A stretch of DNA of 64,000 nt from Ectocarpus siliculosus (Eukaryota; Sar; Phaeophyceae; Ectocarpales; Ectocarpaceae). Shown here one piece after another: positions 55,001 to 64,000 of this stretch (positions are counted from its first letter, which is position 1; each line of letters begins with the position of its first letter). A program made the translations under genes and the position numbers. Under the pieces are notes generated by a model. That model was not told where the DNA came from. It made no database searches and worked only from the letters and a program-made list of their open reading frames with translations. The DNA lies in contig FN649746.1 in assembly GCA_000310025.1 (NCBI GenBank), positions 1,943,613 to 2,007,612 on the forward strand, read 5' to 3'.

Positions 55001-57621
55001 CAACTGGTGCAGTTCTTTGTTGCTTTTGCTGAAGAAAGATGAAAGTACAGTGTAGTGGCACCAGAATTACTAGCCCCACGCTTATTGAACCGTCTGCAAC
55101 AGTAGCGTGTTTCTTACTTTTTCGCGTTTTCGCCACGAAACTGTTCGCACCGTGTTTTTCGAGGCTTGCACGAGAGCTCGACCCAATGCTTCCGGTGAAT
55201 CAGGCGCTGCACTCCATTGAGACTGGGGTTGACCGGCTGTCAAAGCTGGTCGAGAAAAAGGTGAGAAAAAAAACAGATAACCTTCTTGTTCCGTTTTCGT
55301 TTCTAACAACACCGCGTAGCACGATCACACGTTTTTCTGGCGAAGATTCAGGTAACACCGCGTAGCACGATCATTCGTTTTTCTGATGAGGATTCAGGTG
55401 ACACGTTTACAAGTAAACCAGCTTGTCAGTGATTCTATTGGCACTCTCGGCACAATGAGAGTCTTCTCCACCCGTACCGTTCGGGTTTCGTACCCCTGTG
55501 TTGTTCAATCGAGAGACGACCGAAGAGAAGTCTTTTTTGGCGCTTTTCTCTTTTCTTGATGCCTGATTCCTTGGCACCTTGAGCTTGCTGTTTGTGTGTC
55601 GTCCACCACCGCTTGCTCCAGGGAGGCCTCAAGACGAAACGCTTATCGCAGCTGATTGCGCCGCTTCGGGGGGAGTCGCTCCGACGTGGTCTTGGGGGCA
55701 CCTATCACTTGGTGGGCCTGAGAGAGCTACGCTTGGGGAGGAATATGGGTGTGGCGGTTGCGCTGAAGGTGATTTTCTTTAATAAACTTCCCGCGAAACT
55801 GTTGCAGCAGTTGTTGTAGTTGTTGTTGTTGTTGTTATTCGATTGGGGACAGCATAAATGGGGCGAACGCATACGGCTCCTAAGTTAGGTACGTTTTCAA
55901 TCGGTAGCAGAATACATCCGTCGCTACACGGTATACGCCTAGTACGTGATGGTAATCCTGAAAACTCTCACCTCAACGATTTCCATTTTGTAATGATGAA
56001 TGTTCCAACGTCCGTGAGTTCAACCAAAGCAGGGAAAACAGATACCGTATGCGTAATTTCAAATTAGAGCCTGATAACTCAGAGGTGAAATTCGCACCTA
56101 AACGATGGAGCGCAACACGCCAAAATGAGTGGCCAGTACTTGTACCACCAAGAGGTGAGCCCGTTAAACTCATAAATCCTGTGCCCCCTCTATCCTTAAT
56201 CGTTTTAAGACTGCCTGCCTTCTGTATCGTACCTGAGCTGGAGTGTTTTTTTCTTTAGAATCGACGCGGCTAGATAGTCATAACCTCGCACTCAATTGGA
56301 TGTTTGTCGGATAACCACCGCCCTGTCCCGCAACAATCTCTGCACCTTAGTGGGCAGCGTACAGCGAAACCGATCTGTCCACAACGCCTGCTCGTGCCGC
56401 AGCTTTGCCGTGCCGAACGAGCTTCTTCGAAACGGACCCATCCTGCGGCCCCTTCCCCCCGTTGTGTCCGAGTTCAATCCCGACCTCGAATGCTACAACG
56501 TGTTCTTTTTTCCCGACCGCAGGTCGTCATGCCCGCGGGGCAGAGCTCACAGCCGCCGGAGCGCTTGGTCGTGGTGGACCGCAGCGGGGAGTGCGCCGTC
56601 TTGTCCCTGTACTCGGTGAGCAAGCGCACCCCGCTCCTTCATTACGGAGGCGATTCGCGTTTTTGATGCTTCGGAGCGCCTGGCCGAGGTGTGCGAGCGC
56701 CTTCCCCGTTGTCCTTGCGCAACCAAACGTGCGCCCGGCCTGTCAAAAGAGTTCGAGGACCTTCACGAAATTTCCACGACCACGAAGGGCTCATCGCGAT
56801 GAAGCTTTTAACCGCGCAGATTTGTTCGTATGCTTGCCCGACGCAGCCGTCGTCCGTTTTCTCCGTCGCATTCCCGCGGACAGAGGATACCTTGGGGTCC
56901 TACCGTTCCCCGCTTCTTTCGTGTCTCCCCGTTCAAGATCACGTTATTTTCTGATTTTTTTGCGTCAATAACTCCTCCACGTCTCCATCGACAGATCTCG
57001 GCAGAGGCGTGTGAGAAAATCCAGAGCAAAGATACGCTGGTGGTGAGAAACCCGGACTTCAGGACCATCTGCCTCGGCACGCGGCCGCCGGCCTCGTCTT
57101 CCCAAATAAAGACGGCGGGACTGTCGCATGATCGGCCAATGAACGCCATCGAGGCACCTTCTACTGTCGTCGACACCAACGGGCGGGGCGCCACCGGTAT
57201 GAACGGCGGTGGCTCAACGTACGATGACAGTGTTGTCGCAGACCAGAGTGCTAACTCGACGAAAAGTCTTGCCCGAGCGGGGGCTGCTCCTCTTCCTCCT
57301 CGTGGCGCCAACGAAACAACGGCAGTGAGTACGGATGGCCTTAAGAAAGACGGCGGCATTGGAACACGTCCAGACAGCGGGCAGAGCCGCGCGGCGACGG
57401 CGGCTGCCGCCTCCGATGATGGCCAGACTCGAAGACCGGGCGGAGGAACAGAACGGATTTCTTCTGGTGTGGGTGCGCCGCCGAACGCCGGCGCTGTTGC
57501 TGTGCCGACGGTTTCGTACCCCGGCATTCAAGCCGACCCGGCGCAGGTGCTGCTTAACGGCGAGACCATGGCCGCGAGCTTCTCACCCCCCGCCGTGTCC
57601 TTGGCCGCCTTCGATAAGTGA
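49095..57621 (+). CDS. TTC5 (STRAP)-like TPR protein with C-terminal OB-fold
   Basis: In animals TTC5 is a TPR cofactor of p300/p53 stress responses and takes part in tubulin mRNA autoregulation. Exons joined in phase are 49095-49514, 49982-50079, 50678-50741, 50958-51068, 51811-51897, 52369-52521, 53757-53857, 55164-55260, 55622-55768, 56523-56615 and 56995-57621. A 39-bp exon at 56650-56688 is possible. Diagnostic pieces in family order are A-L-A-R-L-Y-D-T-H-D-T-W-F, G-R-A-L-D-V, A-L-A-H-C-Y-W-K-K, L-S-M-L-L-R-Q, S-W-Y-V-L-G-N-G-Y, N-P-D-L-F-F-N-R-A, and the OB-fold core G-V-A-V-A-L-K followed by V-V-V-D-R-S-G-E-C-A-V. The N-terminus adds about 100 low-complexity residues and the C-terminus about 160 Ala/Gly/Ser-rich residues not present in human TTC5. 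Introns carry MITE copies. The start is the first ATG of the exon, without further proof. Confidence 0.88.
51098..51310. mobile_element. MITE copy 4 (CCGTA family), in a TTC5-like intron
   Basis: The left end is TACGTAGGTGATACAACACA and the right end is ATCTTGTGCCACCTACGGTA, with ACCCCCTGGA and GAGCTTTGAAAGTTGGTCC just inside. The length is 213 bp and TA is present on both sides. Confidence 0.8.
53940..54125. mobile_element. Degenerate MITE copy 5, in a TTC5-like intron
   Basis: It shares GACCGATTTTCAAAGC with the left arms of the other copies, GGTCGAGA with the interior of copy 1, and GGAGCTTTGACAGTT with the right arms. The outermost repeats are too worn to define ends. Confidence 0.45.
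54729..54950. mobile_element. MITE copy 6 (CCGTA family), in a TTC5-like intron
   Basis: The left end is TACAGCATACGACACAAGAC and the right end is CATCTAATGTCGTATACGGTA-like, with TA at both edges and a length of 222 bp. Its interior (CTCCACGACGAAGAGGATGC and ACGTTTTCGGAGAGCTCTCG) is the one most like copy 1. Confidence 0.8.
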
Positions 57622-57908
57622 CGCGAGAGCATCCGAGAACTATTGCTACACTTGTTTTTCCTCGCGACAGGTGGAAATTAATACCACGAGGATATAGTAA
57701 TACGCCGTGTGACTACGGCGCAGAAGCTCGATAATGTAGAGCTGGACAACATATTTCGTAGGAAAGAGTTCACAGCAGTGTAGATGGTAACGATAGTTGT
57801 ACCGAAGTCTTGGGTAAGCTTGAAGTCACGGAAGTTCGTTTTCCTGTGTAAAGAGTGCTGTAGGGAAGAGAAGGCATGAAAAACGGGTTTTCAATGTGAG
57901 GGAAGCCG
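57622..57908. other. Downstream flank of the TTC5-like gene
   Basis: No gene is seen. The stretch probably holds the 3' untranslated region, but no clear polyadenylation signal can be assigned. Confidence 0.3.
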
Positions 57909-58158
57909 GTGGCCCCGGTGGTCTAGTTGGTATTCTCGAAACCTCCTAGAGGTCAGGTCAGGGGTTCGAATCCCGGCGTAAGCGAGCTTTCCTTGCAAAG
58001 TAAGTTTTTCTCTCGCTTCCGCTTCTGGCCCAGTGGATAGCGTTCGTGTGTACACAGAGGGAAGAGAGTGCTGAACTCTTCTCGCATGAAAAATCGAAGG
58101 CAAAGTACCGCAGGAGGGGAAGGTAGAGAGGGGCTCTTCTGTGTGACCACGGGTTGGA
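57909..58158 (+). mobile_element. tRNA-derived SINE, copy 2
   Basis: The head GGCCCCGGTGGTCTAGTTGGT and B box GGGGTTCGAATCCCGGC are followed by a body that matches copy 1 in AGTGCTGAACTCTTCTCGC, AGTACCGCAGGAGGGG and TTCTGTGTGACCACGGGTTGG. The anticodon arm has become an ACCT-CCTAG-AGGT hairpin. The two copies differ enough to suggest separate, not very recent insertions. Confidence 0.8.
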
Positions 58159-59983
58159 GTAAACGGCACTAGTGCTGTGAGCGCTGATTAGAAGTGAAGA
58201 CAAAAAAAAAAAACTTCAACAGCAACAACAACGAGAGCAAATGTGATATATTGAAAGAAGCGACACACTCCCAAACATTGAACCGAGGACTAAACGAGAC
58301 TTTTTTTTGTCGTGATAAGAACAGGCCGCGCCGTGAAACATGACTCCAGTTTTCTTTGGTCTTGATCAATAAGTTGTTGTCTCATGCAACTCATGGTGGG
58401 GTTGTCCGTTATGTGCTCAGTCCATGTTCAACGTGTCATCCCGCCGACCAATTAGTTAGGCGAATCGTGGGTCCACCACATTTTGTTGTTGCAAGCTCCT
58501 GTACAAGAGGACCTGGCTTTCTGCGTCCATCTAGAACCAATCCTGCCTCTTCGCGCGACCATGCCAGTGGCGAAGTCCTCTGGGACACCGGTCGAATACG
58601 CTACAAAGAGCCCAACATGCTTCGGGATGTCACAGGTGACCATGCCAGGCGTGTGTCAACCACCCTTCCTTCCTGCAGACGAGGATTCCTTGCTAGGGGT
58701 TACTACAGTATTACTGCGTGCTGCCACGCCCGAAGGTGATAATCATGACGGCCCTCTCCTAACAATCCCTGCGGGGAATCATATCACAGCTGCTTGGTAG
58801 CGTAGTACTGTAGACTGTGATCCATATCCGATGCTCTACCCTCTCGTGGCTGTTTGTTTTTCACGTTGCTGCCCATCGCTATTTTCTGCAATTCATGTTG
58901 TTGGGGTGGAGCGGTCCTCAGGTAGATATCATGTGCCCTCTGGGTGTACGCATATTTCCTATTATCTAGAGCATGCACGCACCCCAGATTTTCGCGATGC
59001 GATTGGCCAAGCCTAAATAATGGATATGCGGGAGAGTGTTTGATATATAGAGCCGGTAACGGAATAATATTATTATTGCGGGTCACAGGGGGCGGGGGGA
59101 GGGAAAAAAAACGACACAACAGGACAATTTTCAGTGTGGTGAAGGACTCAAGTTTCTTGTCATCGATAGCCACCAGCACTCACTCGCCTGCAGTCCACAG
59201 AACGTGCGTGCGTGTGGCGCGCAACCTATAAGATTGAGGGACAAACTGAGGCAATCTCACCGAAGGTCTACACATTGAAGTCACATCTCCCCTTCTCGGA
59301 ACCGCGCAAATCAGTGCTGCTGCAGCAGATACAAGGCGCACGCCCATCGGCAGGTCGCCAACCGCCAGGCAGGTAGGCCGAGCAGGAAGATACGCTGGTT
59401 CTTCCCTACTGCGTATGCATAGAACAGGCAGACAATGCGGAGGACTATGTACGTATTGCATTTATCGGTGCGCTGACGTGCCGTCCAGACCACCTACATA
59501 CAGCAGAAAATACATACGTACTGTAATCGAGAAGCCGCGCATTTTTTCTCTTGGTGGTGGTCTGTCTCCGACGAACCGCATGCGCTGCTGTCCAAAGTCT
59601 AGTCTAAATAAATGCGTATTTAACTCAGCACTTCGCGCTGGTGATAGAAAAACGACGCACATTTTGCATAAGCGCCTGCCCTACTAGACTACTACCCCTT
59701 CAAACCCCCTTCGCAGGGAGGGGCCACCACAGAGGATTCCCTTCAGGCAAACATCCCTCCGCCCTTGGAACCCCTAGGTCTTCTGGACTCCAGAAGCAGA
59801 AGTCTTATTGCTCTCTCTCTCTCTCTCTGGTAATAAACATCCCGCATCCCGCCGCCTTCAACCACGCACCACGCATGCTTCAATATTCATTCTTATTATT
59901 CGTTTCTCCCTCCGCCCTCGTGCCTCTTGCACAGACTTGGATTAATCTCCGTTTATCGTCTGATTTCCAGTCGGCACACGAGC
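58159..59983. other. Intergenic and likely 5' untranslated DNA of the ankyrin gene
   Basis: An AAC/CAA-rich patch lies near 58210 and a (TC)n run at 59810-59828. A good acceptor, TCTGATTTCCAG, ends at 59970, just before the ankyrin start codon, so an upstream untranslated exon is likely. No other gene is supported. Confidence 0.4.
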
Positions 59984-61981
59984 ATGGCGAGAACATCAGG
60001 AACGACTACTCCTGACTTCGACAAATGTGATCCGCGCCGATGGGTAATTCGCCATCAGCGGCTAGTTGCGCTGATGATGTTGCCACGATCAGAGATTGAC
60101 GGTTACTCTACCGTGACGGATAAGTCGATGAACAGCACTCCAATCGGAGAAGCAGGCGAGATGATTCACTGCGCCGCCTCGCAGGGCCTCACTTTCACCG
60201 TCCAAGCCTTGCTTGCGGAAGGGCGTATCGCCTGTGACGCAAAAGATCGCTTCGGCAAAACTCCTCTTCACTGGGCTGCCGGGCAAGGGCACGTCGACAT
60301 TGTCTTAGTGCTCATGGATGCCGGAGCCTTGGTCGACTCTCGCGACCACTTCAAGGCCACACCACTCATGCTCGCGGCCTTGGGGGGGCACGAGCACGTC
60401 ATTCGCTGTCTGCTGTATGCCGGCGCTGGTGCGCCCAACCGTCACAACTGCGAAGAAGGGCGTTGCCACGCCGAATTGAGGAGTACCGCCCTTCACTATG
60501 CCGCTAAGGGTGGTCACGTTGGAGTTATCACAGCCCTGCTGAGTGCTGGCTTCTGCAAGGGTCAGCACGACGAGACCCGTGTAACCGCAGCCGAGATATC
60601 CGCCAGAGTGGGGCACGAGTCCTCACGGGAAGCCACCCGTCGGCTCCTAGGCGGTGACAGAGGAGGCAAGCTGGTCTATGATTACGTCAACATGGTCAGC
60701 CAGGACGTGGCTACCGTGTACGGTCTGGTCCAAGGCGGGGCGTTCCTGGATTGGCAGGACAGCCACAGGAGACGCACTCCGTTGCACCGGGCGGTGTACT
60801 TTGGGCACTTTCAGATTCTCAAGATCCTACTCGCTGCTGGCGCCAATCCAAACGTCGCCGACAACCTTGCCGTTACCCCGTTGCATATGGTTGCCGTTAA
60901 GGGATGCGAGGCTGAGGCTGCCGAACTGCTCTGTGCCGGAGCCAATACGCACGCACGCACGGATGACAGTTATACGCCGCTACATCTCGCCGTCGTCTAC
61001 AACAGGATTGGTGTCACGAGGCTACTCCTAGACGCTTCGGCGTCCTCCCTCGAAGTCCGCGATAGTTACCACGGCATCACGCCGCTCGCATGGGCGTCCA
61101 AGCTCTCCTTCACTCTCATGCTGCGCGTATTGCTGAGTACGGGAGCCGACGTTAACTCTAGGTCTCCAGCGGGCTTGACCCCCCTCCACTGGGCTTGCCG
61201 CTTCAACAACGTTGACATCGTCGAGTGCTTGCTGTTAGCGGGAGCCGACCCCGACTCTGCGGATAACGAGGGTGCCGATGCCGGCTCTGCGATTGGTCTT
61301 GGCGACCCCCCCCGCCACGCGGGACCCCAGAGCCCTCCCATTCTCCTAGGAGCTGTGAATGAAATCGGCCGGCTAAATAACGAAGAATTGGCGACCCGCA
61401 TCCGCCTGGCGCTGTCGAAGGCGAGGAAGGATCGCACTTGGCGTCGTCGGGGCTGGTTGGTCGTGCTGGCTAGGAGGCAAGCGATGGCGATGGCCGTGGT
61501 GCCCGGCACTACTTCCAGAGCTTCCAAGGCTTACTACGCATTCGTGCGTGGCAACAAGAAGAGCGAATCTAGGATGACCACACCAAGGATTTTGGCGACG
61601 ACAGGTGTGGACGCAGACACGGGCCGCCGTGTGTATCTTGCCATCCACCAGGAAGGGACTCGGCAGGGAAATGGGAGCTCATCGAGCGATCTCCCTCACG
61701 GCAACGAAGTCGACAAAAGCAACGACGCCACCGGTCCGTGGTCACACGGAAACTTCAGCAACAGTGTCCTTTCGTCTAAAGGGAGTTACAACACTGCCAC
61801 TATTTTCACTTCACTAGTGCTTGAATCATCATCGGTGCAGCTCGGTTGGACTGGTGGAGGTAGCGCCGGCCACATCGACAAAGTCACTGGCTGGACGCCG
61901 GGGCAGGGAGTAGTACAGGCGCTGCTTCGGCTGGCAGCCGTGGAAGTTGGTGTGTTTCGTGGTGTGATGCGCTTCCTATGA
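59984..61981 (+). CDS. Ankyrin-repeat protein, single coding exon, 665 residues
   Basis: Ankyrin repeats are protein-binding scaffolds, and the partner is unknown here. I chose ATG 59984 because it follows an acceptor at 59970. An upstream in-frame start would lie in the polypyrimidine tract. About nine repeats are visible between residues 60 and 430, with T-P-L-H-W-A-A-G-Q-G-H, T-A-L-H-Y-A-A-K-G-G-H, T-P-L-H-R-A-V-Y-F-G-H and T-P-L-H-W-A-C-R-F-N-N at typical 33-residue spacing. The repeats after the fourth are separated by a longer insert. The tail has W-R-R-R-G-W-L-V-V-L near residue 495 and ends G-V-F-R-G-V-M-R-F-L. I know this pair as a recurrent C-terminal module of brown algal ankyrin proteins (memory, not searched). 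No membrane segment or signal peptide is seen. Confidence 0.88.
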   Translation: MARTSGTTTPDFDKCDPRRWVIRHQRLVALMMLPRSEIDGYSTVTDKSMNSTPIGEAGEMIHCAASQGLTFTVQALLAEGRIACDAKDRFGKTPLHWAAGQGHVDIVLVLMDAGALVDSRDHFKATPLMLAALGGHEHVIRCLLYAGAGAPNRHNCEEGRCHAELRSTALHYAAKGGHVGVITALLSAGFCKGQHDETRVTAAEISARVGHESSREATRRLLGGDRGGKLVYDYVNMVSQDVATVYGLVQGGAFLDWQDSHRRRTPLHRAVYFGHFQILKILLAAGANPNVADNLAVTPLHMVAVKGCEAEAAELLCAGANTHARTDDSYTPLHLAVVYNRIGVTRLLLDASASSLEVRDSYHGITPLAWASKLSFTLMLRVLLSTGADVNSRSPAGLTPLHWACRFNNVDIVECLLLAGADPDSADNEGADAGSAIGLGDPPRHAGPQSPPILLGAVNEIGRLNNEELATRIRLALSKARKDRTWRRRGWLVVLARRQAMAMAVVPGTTSRASKAYYAFVRGNKKSESRMTTPRILATTGVDADTGRRVYLAIHQEGTRQGNGSSSSDLPHGNEVDKSNDATGPWSHGNFSNSVLSSKGSYNTATIFTSLVLESSSVQLGWTGGGSAGHIDKVTGWTPGQGVVQALLRLAAVEVGVFRGVMRFL

Positions 61982-62982
61982 CATTTTCTTACCGCAGATA
62001 GCTACGGTCCGCGCTGGCCACTCCGTGTTCTAGCGCTCCGTGTTTAGATCCTTAATGCCCAGGGGGCGTTTTCAGGAGGATGTTCAGTTCGCTTTCAACA
62101 GTCAATTATGGCTCCCGTTAGACTGGGAAACTGCTAGCTGTCGGTACTTCCGGGAAACCAGAAGAGACACGCTGAGAACGTGAAGCTTTTGGATCAGATT
62201 AGACCTTTGAGCCGTATCGTTGGTGGATACTACCCAGGGCGGAGGGAAGAAGGGGGGAGATGAAGAGTGAAAGTGAGATATCGAACCGTGAATCGATCTC
62301 ATGCGAAGTATTTCGTGGTGCCCTGTGAAAAAGAAAATGGCCAAAAGAGGCAATGCATCCCCGCTCCAAAAGTGGGGGCGTCCACAGTTTGAAGAATATT
62401 TTCGCTAATTGGAGGCAGGCCCTACGTACGGTCGGAAAGTAATCTACTAGTAGGAAACTTCCAGAATTGCTCAGACCGCAAATGCTCGGTTCACAAAAAG
62501 AAGGAAAATTCCAAAAAAATGTATGTCTTCGCTTCATCAATGCAGACCGTCGTGCTGGAACGCAAGAAGACCAAACACCCAACGTACATTTGTAATGCGC
62601 AACAAACTAGGCAAGCGTAACGGGACGACCTCAGAAAAATCCGCCAGAAGGTGAGTGGGCTGGCGACTGCCTCCACAGCATTCCTTGCGGGAGTCCTTGT
62701 GGGACCCAACACAACAAAAACACATCACGACAACAGATACAAATGAGTTGCATGGTTCAAGACTCAAAAATGCCCCCATCCTCCCCCGGATGTCTTGCCT
62801 CTGTTGCGGACGTACGTTATGGATGAGAGACGTACGATGCACGATGGACTGCACGCGGCTATCTCGAAAACGTGATCGGTTCTCGAAGCACGCCCTGACA
62901 CTTGATACCGAGCCGAATTGCGCCTGGACACCTGGGCACCACAACTAACTGGCGTCATCAATAACATCCCTTCCAAACAGAC
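61982..62982. other. Ankyrin gene 3' flank and possible minus-strand exons
   Basis: A minus-strand hydrophobic frame near 62530-62640 (Y-A-C-L-V-C-C-A-L-Q-M-Y-V-G-C-L-V-F-L) may be a later exon of the gene at 62983-63289, but no splice sites could be fixed. Confidence 0.3.
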
Positions 62983-63289
62983 CTGACATACTTCACAACG
63001 ATGCAAACGGCGGAGCCGACAGTAGTCCATGCTGCCGTCGACCCATTGTCGGATGTCGATCCAGTAGCCTATTCTGGTGTCTGCTACATCCAAGCACCGT
63101 GTACGCCAGCGTGACAGTGAGACAGCGACTGAAAGCCAAACACATGACTAAAAAAATTGAGAAATATATTTTCTGCTGGACAAAAATTGACAAAATAAAC
63201 TACCTTTTTGATCGAACAATGCCAGTGACTTCTTCATGATGGCAAACGTCGCCACCAAAGCCAAGGCAATGGTGGACAACCCTCCACGC
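62983..63289 (-). CDS. Two internal exons of an unrecognised membrane protein
   Basis: Exon 63204-63289 (acceptor CGGAACAG, donor GTAGTT) encodes a hydrophobic helix, L-S-T-I-A-L-A-L-V-A-T-F-A-I-M. Exon 62983-63083 (acceptor GATGTAG, donor GTCTGT) follows in matching phase after a 120-bp intron. It encodes T-R-I-G-Y-W-I-D-I-R-Q-W-V-D-G-S, then M-D-Y-C-R-L-R-R-L-H-R-C-E-V-C. The dense pattern of W, Y and C residues and the phase match suggest a real gene. The first and last exons were not found, and no family is assigned. Confidence 0.45.
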
Positions 63290-64000
63290 CTGTTCCGAAC
63301 CCCCCCCCCCCCCCCTCTTCCCTTCATAACCCTGACCACAGCACAACCCACCCAGCAAAATTTGAAACACGCCGATCACAGCGAGTGTTGCCGTACTCTT
63401 TACTCAGCAGCAACGTCCGAAAACTCGGGATACTTCCCACAGGTACATCATATGCATACATACCAGCACAACCCCAACAGGCAAGGGAGGAAAGTCGGAA
63501 CCACGCACCGGATCGACTGCCATGTCCCCCCCGCACGCTCTCGTCCCTTCATTGTCACACCACATGAAAAAAGACACGGGACTAATAAAAGTTCAACCCA
63601 CCCACACAAAAATGAAAAAACCGCGACATTTTGGCAACTTAACACCCTCTACGGTACAGGGCACGTGTGGGGCGTCACCACTACCACGCACACAGGCCGA
63701 CATGGCGCCCCGTGGCGTAGCTGGCAGCCAAAGGGCGACTCGACAAAAGCCACTCGGAGAAAACACACACAAAACCTCACACGATAAGCACACACACACC
63801 AAAATCCCGTCAAGGCACAATATCCCGTGGGGGGTCGTAGACCCGACCGACGGCTTCAGGAAGCTTATTTCATATGACGTGCTGTTCCCGTATCCCTTCG
63901 TGAGTCAGGTGATGGCCCTCCCCTCCTCCGCCTCAGTCTCTTCCGGCAAAGACCCGCGCAGCGAGGGAAACAACGCACAAGTCTCTTGACGCAAAACGCG
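63290..64000. other. Window edge, one possible plus-strand exon
   Basis: A C run of about 15 lies at 63301. Near the edge a plus-strand frame with V-V-D-P-T-D-G-F-R-K-L-I-S-Y ends at a perfect GTGAGT donor at 63900, so an exon there is possible. The frame has no recognisable domain. Confidence 0.3.

Noticed and set aside
56040-56110. rRNA-like AGAGGTGAAATTC
   Set aside because: The 13-base match to small-subunit rRNA does not extend on either side.
1-64000. CRISPR array or bacterial operon
   Set aside because: No regularly spaced identical repeats with unique spacers are present, and genes are intron-split, so the DNA is eukaryotic.

Overview
The window looks like nuclear DNA of an intron-rich stramenopile, most likely a brown alga. 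This is inference from several things seen together. Genes are split into short exons with GTGAGN-type donors and long introns. Intergenic DNA is crowded with short repeats and with runs of C or G. A LINE reverse transcriptase of a type common in stramenopile genomes is present, and so is an ankyrin gene with a characteristic RRRGW...GVFR..FL tail. There is one 100-base assembly gap at 8561-8660.

Layout: 1-8 kb is repeat-dominated. It holds two tandem arrays with periods of about 205 and 220 bp, short TA-flanked inverted-repeat elements (MITEs), an AAGATCTTGG/CCAAGATC palindrome cluster, and a minus-strand gene with a long Asp/Glu tract (3289-3867). A two-pore potassium channel gene runs on the plus strand to 13262. 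A minus-strand gene for a probable membrane-anchored protein of unknown function lies at 17157-20113. A decayed LINE occupies about 21.0-23.1 kb and a fossil Ty3/Gypsy integrase region about 29.2-30.85 kb. Most of 23-29 kb carries no gene that I can support.

The most structured non-genic part is 31061-35248. It is a nested transposon cluster: an outer element with terminal inverted repeats, a 1.96-kb TA-flanked element inside it, and a tRNA-derived SINE inside that one. A second SINE copy sits at 57909-58158.

Genes on the right: the 3' end of an unrecognised gene (35579-36679); a modular secreted metallopeptidase of the leishmanolysin (M8) type (38255-46222) with a Cys-rich domain, a mucin-like Pro/Thr stalk of 126-bp units, an EGF domain and a split catalytic domain; a TTC5 (STRAP)-like TPR/OB-fold gene (49095-57621); an ankyrin-repeat gene (59984-61981); and part of a minus-strand membrane-protein gene (62983-63289). 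Exon junctions were assigned by splice consensus, matching phase and fit to known family order. No transcript evidence was available. The genes do not form an obvious joint pathway.
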